Assembly (NCBI GenBank): GCA_030867875.1
Contig: JAOWCC010001589.1
Coordinates: 79,011,537-79,075,536 of the forward strand
Reading direction: 5' to 3'
Source: Actinernus sp. WN-2022
Lineage: Eukaryota > Cnidaria > Anthozoa > Actiniaria > Actinernidae
DNA: 64,000 nt
In this document: positions 1 to 14,200 of the stretch, piece by piece
How positions within the stretch are numbered: the first letter of the stretch is position 1
How the letters are laid out: the number at the start of each line of letters is the position of its first letter
Position numbers and translations under genes: made by a program
Notes under the pieces: model-generated
Databases searched by the model: none
What the model saw: only the letters and a program-made list of their open reading frames with translations
Told to the model about the DNA's origin: nothing

Positions 1-72
1 TAGCATCGGTTAGCGACTCCCTGTGAATTTTAATAGCCCACTTTTGATATTTTTTGGCTACGATACTGCATA

Positions 73-1876
73 ACCCAGGTCCTGGTTTGAACAATCAGTG
101 AGATTGATGATCGATGTAAACTGCATGATGTTAATCGATAACAATCAGTCAATTGATAATCAATGAACAATTTATTGATGGTGACGGTTTATGTGATTAT
201 CAATAATATTGGCGTTTCAATAACTTTTTGGGAAACTGGAGGTCCTGACGTTAGAGGCGGTGGTTTACCTAGTAAACTTTACTCAACACTTAACAAAAAA
301 AACACAATGATCGTATGAAGTAGCCGGCGGTAAGAAGCAAAGTAACCGGCAGTTTATCGCCGGTAGCCGCCTTCTATTGAAACCCCTATGACTATCAATA
401 AATTGTTCACCACCTTCAATGCATTCCTGTGTTGACCTCTCTACTTATGGACAAGTCAAATGTTTTGTAGTCTTTATAATTAACATGAAATGGACATTTG
501 TCATAACCTTTCACAACACAGTTGATTGCCACACTGTCGATCTTTACGTTCTTGTTTTGACATTGTTGTAACTTCAAACAGGGCTCGAAATAACGGCCGG
601 TCAACGGTCAATTTTCGGCCAACTTTGGTGCTTGACCAGTCAAATACCGTTTTGAACGGACATGTTGACCGGTCATATAATTATTTGAAAAAAATTGACC
701 TACAAATCGCAAAGTCATATTGAATTTATATTAGGTCAATGTTCGTCAGGCGTGCAACAATCAGTGAAAAGTATGGCCTGTCATGATTATCAATACCGTC
801 CTTTTTGTTCACCCGACATCCAAACATGTTCTAATTTAATAATAGTTGCCGAAACGCTAACGTTTGTTAATTTCAACTGTCAGCGAGCCACATAGTTGGA
901 ATGTAAGGGAACATATTTTTATCGCAGTCCTTGCCGCCAAATGTAATTTCTTAGTTTTTCATGATTGTACTTCGCTACTGCACATATTTGATAAGCATTA
1001 TTTGACATGCCTTCGATATGGTTGGCTAAAGCAGAGTGAGACCGATCAAGGGAAAATGATGCGAGAAATGAAATTCCTGAAAGACCTATTTCGACATGTC
1101 TGACAGTTCAATCACGCTAATTAGTGAACGGCACGCGTCAGAAGAAATCAGTGAACTGAGAACAGTGTAAATGTAGCCATTGTATTAAACTACACAAATG
1201 TTGCACATCAGACCTTGCTCTGTCTATGGATCTCAACACAAGAGTATAGACCAAATGAAACAAAACTAATCAGGCCCCATCAGAAACTTTGACTGTAACA
1301 ACGAAGTTAAGAACACTAAAAGTTGTAACGGCAAATCACTGGAAGTCCACAGCTTTGGCCGCCCATATGGCAAATGATTGGTTGCTGATTAACGAAGACA
1401 AATCAGGAAATGTTAAAAGCTTCAATTGCTCAGTTTGTAAAATGTATAGCGAGAAGCGAGAAACAAACAAACAAAAAATTATTAATCATTTTTGACCGTC
1501 CAAAAATTGGCAATGTCCGGTCAAAAATGTATTTGGCCGGACATCTTGACCGGCGTATGACCGGCCGTTATTTCGAGCCCTGTCAAAGGTGTTTTGGAAA
1601 TCAGGCAAGAGGCACACAATAAGACACAAAACACAATTTATAACCCAAGTAACACATGCCGTGCACAGCAAAATGATTGACAGAAGTAACCAAGTCAAGT
1701 GGACATATCTCTAATCAATATCAATTGATGAGGCCCAGACACTTATATTTATGTGATTATTGATTGGTCATCGATTGGCCAATACCATGCATTCAATACA
1801 ATTAACTAACCGGATATATATCAGTAATTGATATCGATTGATCGATTTCCATTGATTGTTCATGCTGGGCCTGGGT
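73..1876. mobile_element. outer inverted-repeat element (degenerate TIR pair)
   Basis: A ~28-base segment at 73-100 (starts acccaggtcctggtttg, runs to acaatcagtg) is an imperfect inverted match to 1849-1876 (ends gggcctgggt). Just inside both ends the sequence is rich in atcgat/atcaat words. No coding region fits between them except nested repeat material. I saw no target-site duplication, so the borders are approximate. A second TIR element (579-1582) sits inside. Confidence 0.4.
579..1582. mobile_element. non-autonomous TIR transposon, ends CAGGGCTCGAAATAACGG
   Basis: The left end starts cagggctcgaaataacgg (579) and the right end is its reverse complement, finishing at 1582. Both flanks read tcaaa, a possible 5-bp target duplication. 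Further subterminal matches involve gaccggtca/tgaccggc words. The CAGGG start is reminiscent of hAT ends, but an 8-bp duplication is not visible, so the superfamily is uncertain. No transposase frame is present. Confidence 0.7.
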
Positions 1877-2111
1877 CAAAGCTCCTGGAAAACTTCTTGA
1901 GGCTTCATGGGGTTTCCTCTTGGGTTACCTGGGTGGGGAAGTTGTCCCACAATTTCTGAAATAAAAACACTGCTTTCTTGCCCCAGCAATGTAAAAATGA
2001 ATAGTTTGTACATTATTGTGTAAACTTTATGAAATGTAAATTTATTGCCTGTTTTGTCCCATGACATATACATGTAGTTGAATTTGCTCTGTGTATTGAA
2101 TTTTCTCCTAG

Positions 2112-2236
2112 TTTTGGCAAAGGAATCATTTTCATCATACAATGCTGAACAAGATATCTTAGTTCTTCCCATTGATGTCACAGAGTTTGATAAGCATGCT
2201 GGACATACACAAACTGTCCTCCATCATTTTGACAAG
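2112..2236 (+). CDS. DHRS7: DHRS7-like exon A
   Basis: Acceptor tcctag precedes 2112 and donor gtagaa follows 2236. The exon opens with two bases of a split codon, then 41 codons including LVLPIDVTEF, the strand carrying the adenine-ring Asp (D-V/L) region of SDRs, and ending HHFDK. Confidence 0.85.
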
Positions 2237-5200
2237 GTAGAAATTGTAAACTAGCTTCCTTGTTTTTGTTTTAATGTTTTGTTTTTAGTCAGTGGAAAGC
2301 TTTGCACAGCTCCCCTACCCGGGAAATAGCGGGGCATTAGATTTGAGTTGTTTACTAAACAATACTTTAGAATTCCCCACTGTGTATGGTGGTTTTTCAA
2401 GTCTAAACCTCACTTTTGTTCCCGGACCTGGGGAAACAATGCAACCAAATATACAATTGTACAAAGCGGACACATATTTTTTGCTTTTAGTAAAATGCAA
2501 TAAAAATGCAATACAGTAATATTAATAAATCATATTTTAATGTGTTTTAATGTAGGGCATTGTGAGAAGTACATTGTAGTTTCCTCAATGTTGTTCCAAT
2601 AAATTAAAGATCATATATGGGACATGGATTCAGTGCTTTGTAAATCATTTACATCTACATTAAATATAGATGCTTCCAAATTGTGTAAGCATGCATGCCT
2701 TTTCTCTTGGGATTTAAAACACATTACTCAAGGGTGAAGGATGGTTAACAGAACGTGCATAATAATTTGAATTGAATGCACATCGCTTACCTCTCTCAGT
2801 TGCATTTTGAAATTTGGAATGTCCCTGGTGAAAATCCTGGGCAGGATCCTACAGGATCCTACATAGGATCCTGTACAAGATCTTGAATAGGATCCTGTAG
2901 GATCCTACAGAGGATCCTGTAGGATCCTATACAGGATCCTGTCCAGGATTTGCACCAGGGGTGACTAGAATTCAGTCCCAGTTCCATCATGATGGTGAAT
3001 CCCTGCCCAAGCCCCGCTGATGTTCCCCACCTGTTTATGTATCAGGACAAAATGTGATCTAAAGCCACACATACCATGGCATAATTGCCACTCTAATGTT
3101 CCAGTAATGCCCCACTATTTTCCAGATAGGGGGTGCAGAGCTTTCCACTGACTAGTGCATTATTCTGACTAGCACAGTTTCAGTTTAATTAAGTGCCCAT
3201 AGCTAACACTAATCCTGGCACTGGCCAGCACAAAGGTTGGCTGTGCTATATGTACATGTACATACTATCATAAAGTACATTACAAGTACATGTACATAGA
3301 ACTGACTATGAACAACTTTGTATACCTTTTCAATATATAATTATCGATGAAATACCAGTGTATATTTCTTTCTAAAGTGATATCTGCACACGTGAAGATA
3401 CATATGAAGATATCACTTTTGAAAATATAACTGGCTTTTTAGGAAGAGATTGAAACTGGTATTTCATCGATAATAATTATATACTAGAGGTAATCAAAGA
3501 TTATCGAAGTGCGTTCGATTTGTTGTTAGAATCATCTGTGTGAGCTGACTGATAACCTGTTTTGCATATTTTGTGGCCTAACGAAAAAAATAGGCCTATA
3601 ATGTTACATGCTTCAGGAATGAAACATCTTTTTTGCATTGTACCAAGAAGTTATCATATGTAAATAAATTACTTCTGTAATATTTGAAAATGCAAAATTG
3701 CAAATGTGAGTTATTTGTTATTGCAAATGAATAGGGTAACATTACCCATAAAATATATAGAGATTATTACGTGTTAAGAGCTTGATATTGTTTTTATTCA
3801 CGAGGTTTTCGTATCATATCGCAAACGATAATTTGTTTATTATACATTTAAAGTGAATACAATAACACAAAATTAAGCATAACAAAATTTATTTCTAAAA
3901 GTAAATAGTACAGTGAAATGATATCGTATCACTTCACACTGATATGGTTTTTATTCACGACTTTATGACATGGATATCAACCCCAAATGTGTAATAATCT
4001 ATTGTACTACATAGACATGCAGTTTCAAAATGCAGTACAACAACAGTAAAATAAACTTTAATCTCTGAACGAAATGGCAAGTACAGTTACATCAACACAA
4101 CGTTCTAAACGATACTTCTAACAATATGCTCTGAACAATAATACAAGTGTAGCTATTGTAAAATAAAACCTGAAAATAATATATATATTTGTAAAATACA
4201 GGTGGAATCCAATACATTATAATCAAAGGTAACTGATGACCCCTTTTGAAATGGATATCTTATAATGCAAAAGAACAACATATTTTTGGCTTTGTGAAAG
4301 TGGATGTTAGCACATCGAGTGAGTTGACTTGATTTGGCCGGAGAACGGCTTTCCTAAGTGCTCTAAACATAGTACACAGTTTACTCATGCTTTGATGAAA
4401 TGTTCCTACGATTTTCTTAAGTAACATTGTGTTTGAGGGGCAAAATACTTACCGAAAGAACCCATGCAGGTTTGAAACGGAAAGGAATCGAGTCCCCTCA
4501 CAATCTCCCATCGCAAGTGCAAAGACCAAGAAACTTCCATGCCGACATCACGTGACACAGGGAACCCAACGCTTACAAACTTTGCGTGCAAACGAAGACA
4601 GCAAGATTCGTGCATCTCGACAGCTTCCCGCTTGTGGTCCACAGGGAGACCAATGCAAGATTAGGATGCGTTCTCCTTCGTCGAATGCAGTTAAACAACA
4701 TTCCATGGCCACTTGGAGATACAAATTTTATCTTCTCGTGTTGATGTAAATAATATCTTACTTGTTTGCTGCGCTCACTCGTAAGATAGTTCATCAACAC
4801 TAAGATAAAATCTGTATCTCTGCACGGTCATGTAATATCCTCTATCAATGCATTCATACAAGTATATACACATATAACTTTTTCATTGGGGATGTGGGGG
4901 TAGGCATATATATAAAGGGCAATTTTGGGGTAGTGTGGTTAGAAATTTAGCACAATAGTGCATTTTAACAACATATTCAGAGAAAAACTAGGTGATGTAA
5001 CGAACATGTATGGGACATATTCAGTAGAATCTTGAGGGTAAACTTTCATTATTTCCAGATTGACATACTGGTTAACAACAGTGGCCGTTCACAGCGTGGC
5101 TTAGTGATTGAAACTCCAGGTATAGATGTTGAGCAGGCCATGTTCAATCTCAACACCATGGCTGTGATCTCTTTGACAAAATCTGTTCTGCCGCACATGG

Positions 5201-8200
5201 TTGAGAGGAAGACGGGACACATTATTGTCACAAGCAGTGTAGCTGGAAAGCTTGGTGGGTGGATATATATGTTGTACCGGTAGTTCAGTTTTAACCCTTA
5301 GTTGATTTGATTTTTTTTGCACTGGTTCAAACAAAATTTGCACCAGTTCAAACATTTTGGACCGGTACAATTTTTTTTTAACCAGCTGAGTGTAACATTA
5401 TTGTCAAGATTATTTGGAATTCATACTTTAAAGTAAGCATATATACTTCAACCACACATATCTAAACACTGCCATATCTCATACATGCTCAAGTTAAAGT
5501 GAACAAATTGGCTTAAGCCAAAAATAGACAATCCGCACGCTAAGGTAAAACATAGAAAACTGATTTGAAACGAAGATGCAAAGAACAAAATACCTGAAAT
5601 AGTTAGCTCCGAAGAATTCAAAGCAAAATTCTCAAAAATCCTAAACAGCAATTCGTGAACAATAATCCAAACACAATGACCCAAAATTTCACTAAAACTT
5701 TAATCAAAATAAGTGAAAAAGCACCTAACGATAGGAGAGAAAACAACCAAATGGCATCAGAAACATGGTTTGACTTGGAGTGCATTAGACAGAGAAAGGT
5801 AATCTAGAATCACTAGGAAAACAAATATGATGCTTTAGGGTTTTTAGGGCTAAGTCACTAATTTAGAGTTTTTATAGGACTACATGTAAGTCACTTAAAA
5901 CAAGACCAAGTGTAATACATGTTGTCGTGTGAACTAATCCAAACCCGACATTTCCCCCCCAAAAATAACATCAGTGAACATAAGTGCTTTACTATACGTG
6001 TATATCTTGGATTTTTTTTTTATAAAGTGGTTTAAAACAAATTTAACTAGTCTAGAAAAAAATTTCCACAAAAATGAAACAATTAAAAAAAGATAGAACT
6101 GCTGCTAGTGCAAAAAAAATATTTAAGTACTGGTTCTAAATAATTTGAACCATACAGGAGTCATATATAGAGGTTATAAATTTCGTAAATGAAAAAAGGA
6201 CTGGGACTGCATAAAATAGATTAAATGTAATTGATTTAAAAATAAATAAACTCCTACTGAGACCAGGGCCACTTAGACAATGGGAACCAATCACATTGCA
6301 GAATGAAAACAAAGCATTCCAATGTATGGTTATTTGAGCCAATCAGTGTCAAGTACAAGACAACAGCATTCTCGAGCTTCTTCCCAGTAAAAAGTTAATT
6401 TATGGGAGTACTACATGTACATGTAGTGCTGAAGCAGTGTTCTAGCTGTTTTTTCGAGTGCCCTCTCGTTTTCTTACTCGTAGCACCCTTTCTTTTTCCT
6501 ATTGCCCTTTTTCAGGTTTAGACTAAAATTAATAAGAGAACTTGAACCTACAATGTAGGTATCAAAGTTCTAAATAATGTATATTAAAACTGTCTATCTT
6601 TAAATCACTCCAGAACTCTTCTGTTTTCATCCCCCATTCACTAAAGTGCAAGAGAAAGCATTCACAGAACCATTCTCACATGAGTCCACCATCTTGAATT
6701 GTTTAGTACTTCATGTATGCCTTAGTTATGGTGTCCCAATATAGATTTTATTTATTTCCATATTCATTTATTATCAATTAACACATGTATAGCCATCTAT
6801 AACCATGTATAACCACATACTGATTATATGTACCTGTATTCCCATGTATTGCAATGTACCATCATGTAAATTTTTTTTTAAACAATCAGACACATAAGCT
6901 GCTCCCCTAACTTTTTGAGCCAATTTTTGGGCTTTTAGGACCTGAAGCTCAATAAATAATATTGTTTGATGTAGAAAAGAGTGTTTTCAATACTTGATCT
7001 TTCAACTGTTTAAGTAATGGTCCAGATAAGAACTGTAGTAGAATCCATTGTTCTGCGGCAATGAGCCTCCCCACCATACGATTTTGCTTGAATATGCATT
7101 AAGTGCTTTAGGAGGTATCTACAGTCCAAACCACATCTCGAAAATAAAGTATTTGTTATGCTATTGGCTCTTTTATCTGAGAAAACGCAGAGAAGGCACC
7201 ATCCAGCCAATCGGATATAGAGAAAACAAAGGATTTTTCAATCGCAAATTTGAGAACTTTTCCCACACACGTATTCTTCGAAATTAAACCATAGTTAGTT
7301 TGATCAAAAATAAATTCAAACCACAAAAAATATCGAATGAAACTGCATTATTTCGATGGATTTCTATTGAATTTATAAGTATCAACCAATGAAATTACGA
7401 GAAAGAATAATAGAAAATTAACACCTTTTAACATTCCTTGCCGTAGACACTACAGTTCTTATCTGGACCATTACTTAATCATATTCATAATGTTCTTATT
7501 AATATGCACAATGTTATGAATATTAATTTTATAACATTCAAATTTTATACTATTTTTTTGGGGCTAGCTACATTTGTAGAACACTCTGAAGTCAAAGTCT
7601 TTTGAATGAAGAACATCACGTGGATATGCTACGATTTGTATTTTGGAATGCTTTATTTTCGTTTTGCAGTGTTTCCATTAGTTCTTTTTGTCTAAGTGGC
7701 CCCAGTTTCAGTAATTAGTATGTAATTAGTAATCAGTAATTAGTATGTAATTAGTAAACAGTAATTAGTATGTAATTAGTAATCAGTATGTAATTAGTAA
7801 TCAGTAATTAGTATGTAATTAGTAATCAGTAATTAGTAATCAGTAATTAGTAACAGTAATTAGTATGTAATTAGTAATTAGTATGTAATTATTAATCAGT
7901 AATTAGTATGTAATTAGTATATAATTAGTAATCAGTAATTAGTATGTCGACCAAGTTTGGCTCAAAATTATCCAGGTGATGAGCTTTCAAAAATAAGATA
8001 TTTTCAAAAGATAGCTATTGATTTTACCCAAACATCTTCACACTCGGTTAAGCATACTAATTTCGATGTTAACTTTCTTGTGGTGTTTTATTTTTTAAAT
8101 GTTAGAATTTATTTTTTGATTCGGTTAAATTGACACACCAGGTCCCATTCCTTGTTTGCTTATGAAATCGATAATACATCTGAGTACTACATGTACATGT

Positions 8201-11200
8201 ATTAAATCGATAATACATCTGAGTACTACATGTACATGTATTAAATCGATAATACATCTGAGTACTACATGTACATGTATTACATCGATAATACATCTGA
8301 GTACTACATGTACATGTATTAAATCGATAATACATCTGAGTACTACATGTACATGTATTACATCGATAATACATCTGAGTACTACATGTACATGTATGAA
8401 ATCGATAATATATCTGAGTACTACATGTACATGTATGAAATCGATAATACATCTGAGTACTACATGTACATGTATGAAATGATAATACATCTGAGTACTA
8501 CATGTACATGTATGAAATCGATAATACATCTGAGTACTACATGTACATGTATGAAATGATAATGCATCTGAGTACTACATGTACATGTATTACATCGATA
8601 ATACATCTGAGTACTACATGTACATGTATGAAATGATAATACATCTGAGTACTACATGTACATGTATGAAATCGATAATACATCTGAGTACTACATGTAC
8701 ATGTATGAAATCGATAATACATCTGAGTACTACATGTACATGTATTAAATGATAATACATCTGAGTACTACATGTACATGTATTAAATCGATAATACATC
8801 TGAGTACTACATGTACATGTATTAAATCGATAATACATCTGAGTACTACATGTACATGTATTAAATGATAATACATCTGAGTACTACATGTACATGTATG
8901 AAATGATAATACATCTGAGTACTACATGTACATGTATTAAATCGATAATACACCTGAGTACTACATGTACATGTATTACATCGATAATACATCTGAGTAC
9001 TACATGTACATGTATTACATCGATAATACATCTGAGTACTACATGTACATGTATTACATCGATAATACATCTGAGTACTACATGTACATCATTGTATGAA
9101 ATCGATAATACATCTGAGTACTACATGTACATGTATTAAATCGATAATACATCTGAGTACTACATATGTATTACAAGTCAGCTTTATTTTTTCAAGTCAG
9201 AAAAATGAGTAAAAAAAGTGGTATTTGAGTAAATTTTAAAATTATAATTATAATATTATTATTGTTTATCATACAACTATCAACAGAGTGCAGGAAAGTG
9301 TTTTTTGAGTTATTGAGAAACTGTCAACCTGATTGACATTAATAAACCAGTGTTTTCTCTCTTCAGGGGCCCCAATGTCAGCTGCTTACTGTGCCACAAA
9401 GTTTGCACTGCAGGTGGGTTTATGTACTAAGAGACTAAAATAATACAAATTCGGCATGGTTAAATATTCCAGCACATACCAGGCATCCTGTGGCAGCATT
9501 TGCATGGCCCTGGTCCACATAGACGTGAAGTGTCACACTTTTAGCATGAGGCTTCTTACTATGTGTGGTTTTTCAACTTTTGGCTTTTCGACTTGATCTC
9601 AAGCCACACCAAAAACCTCACGCTTATCTGTAAATCTCCTGCTTACGTATAAAATTAAATGCAGCAAGAAATGGATTCAGAATGCAGGAAATATAATTTC
9701 AGAGAGCCCAGATTGTTGATGAACACTTTTCGAGGGGCATTCCCTTGGACCCCTTAGTGGCTTGTGCCTTCGCAGCCCTATTTTCTCTCCCCCATCAATA
9801 TTTGTTTTGAAGTCTCAAGCCAGGCCATCACTAAGCTTACTAGCATCTATGCATCCATAACTTTTAGTTGATTGTGATTGCTCCATGATTGGTTGTCAGT
9901 GGCGCTTTGCCATGTCCAAACTTGTTTTGTTTCCTCTCCTCTCTCCCCCTGTTTTGTATACCTTTGTGTGACCCAGGTTTCTGGGCTATTTGGCTACCAG
10001 GTAGCCTTATTAGTACTGTGCAGTGTATACTCAGCCTCTAACTCCGTATTCTTCCACATCTAGGATTGCTCCTTAGTAGCTCCTTTTAGTTAATAGCTGG
10101 TTTATTTAAATAATAATCAGTGATTGGTTGGTAGTCGTGCGTGATTGGTTGGTAGTCGTGCGTGATTGGTTGATCGTCGTGCGTGATTGGTTGATCGTCG
10201 TGCGTGATTGGTTGATCGTCGGGCGTGATTGGTTGATCGTCGGGCGTGATTGGTTGATGTCGTGCGTGATTGGTTGATGTCGTGCGTGATTGGTTGATAG
10301 TCGTGCGTGATTGGTTGATAGTCGTGCGTGATTGGCTGATAGTCGTGCGTGATTGGTTGATAGTCGTGCGTGATTGGTTGATAGTCGTGCGTGATTGGTT
10401 GATCGTCGTGCGTGATTGGTTGATCGTCGTGCGTGATTGGTTGATCGTCGTGCGTGATTGGTTGATCGTCGTGCGTGATTGGTTGATCGTCGTGCGTGAT
10501 TAGTACAGTACACACATGTATGCACAGATGAGGGAAGTGAGGGTGGCCGAGTGGTGTGAGCACTTGCCTCTCACCTCTGTGGCCCAAGGTTAGATTCCCG
10601 GACCTGGCGTCATACATTGTACATGTACAGTGTATGTGAGTCGAGTTTGTTGGTATCTCCTCCTTGCTTTGAGGGTTTTTCTCCAGGTTCTCCAGTTTTG
10701 CTCCCTCCTTTAAAGCCAACCTAAATTCCAATTCGAGTTTGTCGGAATACTTAAACATAAGCCTCTGGCTTGGGAGACCTGGAAACAGCTCCCTATATCT
10801 TTGACGCAAAAATAAACCATTTGATTTGATTGACATTGCATTTTGCATGAAATTATTTTTGTATCCTCCTTTTGTAATTTATTCTAGCTGATTAGAAAAT
10901 TTTGTACAAAAACATTAACATCCAGTATTATTTTAGTACTGGAACTCCACCAGTGTTGTAGAAGCTGAAACTCAAGCCTGGTTTAACTTATAAATATGAT
11001 TCGTTACCATTACTTACATAATATATTATACATATAGCTGTGTAGAAGCTGCTATAACTTTGTCATATTTTCACTTGAATAATGAATCAAACACAATTAC
11101 TTTACATCTGTCTAGGGATACTTCGATGGTCTACGGATCGAGCTGTATCCCAAAAACATAAATGTCACCATGGTTTGCCCTGGGCCCATTCAAACGGCAA

Positions 11201-14200
11201 TAAGAGATAATGCCTTTACTGAAAATGTAGACGTGGTAAGTTCAAATTTGCTTGAGAAAACTTTGTTCCTCATCTACATACATGTAATAATTAATTTTTG
11301 ATTAATTTTTACGATAGATAATCATACGTATAGCCATATTTTAATCCATAGTACTGTTATCATTATACATCTCAGTAATATCTTAGTTATATTTTATGTA
11401 TCAACATTTTATATTTTACATTATTTAGTTTAACAGGCGAAGAGCCACCCAGTGGAAGTATTATTAATAAACCATTATTATTACTATTATTAGTAACAAC
11501 ACATGATCACATACATGTGTAATGTGCTGTGATATCATTCCAATATTAGGCTGCAACTGTACTCCAGTTACAGATATTAACCTAGGGACACAAATATGGC
11601 ATGTCTATACACCCCATTCCATTATGGCGGATACACGGCCGGAGCGTTGGGGCGGGACACGAAAACGAGGGTAGTTAGGCGGAAGTCGTTGTCAAGAAGG
11701 CCATGAGGCGGGAATTTCGTGCAAGTTTTGAAGTGAGTTTTTTTTCCCAAGAGGGTTGGAATAAGTAGATTTTATCCCCAGAGAGTTAGAAAATATGGCG
11801 GATATTCAGGCTATCATTTTCACTGAGGGATATATTCTTCAGTGAAAACGATAGCCTGAATATCCGCCATATTTTCTAACTCTCTGGGGATAAAATCTAC
11901 TTATTCTAACCCTCTCGGAAAAACAAACTCACTTCAAAACTTGCGCGAAATTCCCGCCTCATGACCTTCTTGACATCGACTTCCGCCTAACTACCCTCGT
12001 TTTCGTGTCCCGCCCCAACGCTCCGGCCGTGTATCCGCCATATTGGAATGGGGTGTATAGCCTTACTGTAACTGTATTATAACTCATTGTACCATAACTC
12101 TGTAATTTGGTTGCATCAGAAAGACATTTCAATGTCATGGCATGCGGTACGGTAACCATGCCGTAAGTTATTGCCATAATTTGGGGATTAATTTGGATCC
12201 CACCTGCATCTTTGGGCAGGGATGTATAAGTTGTTGGCCTTGTCTCCTTCCTCTATACGAGGGGGACATAAATATGGCGTTGTTGTGTTATTTTGAGAAA
12301 GAGTAGGGGATTGTCTCCTGACACAACAGCCTGGTATTCTGTCATTGAGGTAGTAACAATCACTCATGATTGTCAACTGCATGGCAGCACATTGCACCAC
12401 AATGGCAGGACTTCCGTACCACAAAAATAACCTTGTGAAGCACATATGAATATACTGATATATATAGAATTTGTGCTACATGTATGTAAAAGAAAAATGT
12501 ACATTTTTATCTACTTTAGGCATACAAAGACAAGAACCCAACAACTAAATTCAGTGATACAAGAATGAGCACCTCTAAGTGTGCTCACCTGATGGTTATT
12601 GGTATTGCCAATAAGCTGGATGAAATATGGATTTCACCCAACCCAGTCTTGTTCTTCATGTATGCAAGCCAGTATCTCCCTACACTCTTTACATGGCAAG
12701 TACATGTATTCTGGTCTTTTAGTATTAAAATGAATACTTCAGTAAAGCTTCTAAATTGAAACAATTAATTTAAATAAAATTAAAAATTTTGATTGCCGTA
12801 TTCTGTTTAGGGTTGCCAAACGTATTGGAATAAAACAGATACAAAAAATGAGGGAAATGGCATCAGGACCAAAGGGTGAGCTTAAGTAACACTATATGTA
12901 CAAGAAATGAATAAACACTGATAGAAATTTATACTGCATGCTATTAATTTATTTCATGTGTTCTGACAAATAAAAAAAATATTAGGGTAACAAAACTAAG
13001 TCAACTTGAAAACTAGAAAGATCAACCAGATGACAGATCTGCAAAATGCTGTGCATATCCAGTCAGCAGTAGAACATGTGGGAGCAGCTGTAAATATTGA
13101 ACAGAAACTCAACAAATTGCAGAAAATACTGGGGGTTAAGAGTTTTGTCAATAGTAATGAAGGATTGATCCTTATGAATTATTAATGAATTCTATAAGTA
13201 TTCTGACTCACAAACTGTCACGTAATTACCCTATATCATTATGACGTCACAGCTTGTTTCTGAGGGGGACAGAATCGACTTGAACAATAGAATTTTGAAC
13301 TAAATCTGCTCTGCTGAGGAAAATTTAACTTCGAATTGTCTGGTTTCCAGATATCAGCTGTATCAATGTTTATCCCACAATATTTACCGTATTTGGTGGC
13401 TGTTACCACTATTCTACGTTCTTCGAAATGCATTTGATAGCGATTTCCTTTGTGTTGTTGCTGTTTTGTCCCCCTCCCACGACCGTGATCCTTAGCGTTT
13501 AAACAATAGATTGTTTTGATATGACGTCATAATGATATAGGTCAATTATGAACAAACTAATATGTGTTTAAGAGTTATAATTATTAGTATGAGGGAGGTC
13601 TTGCAACCAATCTCTGACCTCCCCTATCCCAGAGTATAATGACAAGGTAAAACCTCCTGACTTCATGCATACAGATTGTCCATCACACCATTATGCGACC
13701 TGTTTTTATGCATGCTTCACATGTCTGTGATGCAACTTTAGTGCCAAACTCTTAATTTATGCTTTTCTTCAATAATTATAGTATTATTATTATACATGTA
13801 GTTCATTTCATCATAGGCAACAGAGGGGAATGGTTATTAAACCCAATGACCTCCTTTGTTATCGGTCTTTGTTCGCTTTTTTCAACAATGACCATGCACA
13901 AAACACAATAGATATTGGAATATGTTAATCAATCAGCCAATAGAAATGTGTGATTACCATGCACAATCTTTTATCTTACCCCCTTCCAACCTAAATCGCA
14001 GTGCCTTTGTTAACCCCTTTGAAGTTTGCTGGGTTTTTCATAAGTACATTACGATATTTGCATTCCAATTGTATTGTATAAACATGTACAATTTGGTCAC
14101 TCAAACTGTAAATAGTACTTTAATACAAAATATAACATTGTCTAAGACTTACAAAATATTAATGTTTACAAAATTACTGCGGGACTGAATGCTACATTAT

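Noticed and set aside
1..2111. Search for the upstream DHRS7 exon with TGxxxGIG
   Set aside because: Only repeat-derived sequence found; the exon is presumably before position 1.
8102..9139. Overlapping frames on both strands encoding YYRFHTCTCSTQ / STTCTCMKSI repeats
   Set aside because: Product of a 39-bp tandem unit (multiple of three) in every frame; no protein family.
8163..10502. Possible CRISPR-like arrays
   Set aside because: Repeats are contiguous without variable spacers and the sequence is clearly eukaryotic.
10540..10620. tRNA gene suggested by good A and B boxes
   Set aside because: No acceptor-stem pairing or proper 3' end; continues into a SINE body shared with 44930-45085.
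10106..10848. Frames encoding NQSRTT / THDDQPI / VVRDWLI repeats
   Set aside because: Products of the 21-bp tandem array fused to a SINE; not a gene.
11959..12177. - strand 72-codon frame near 12000
   Set aside because: Falls in the arm of the 456-bp fold-back and has no protein similarity that I recognise.
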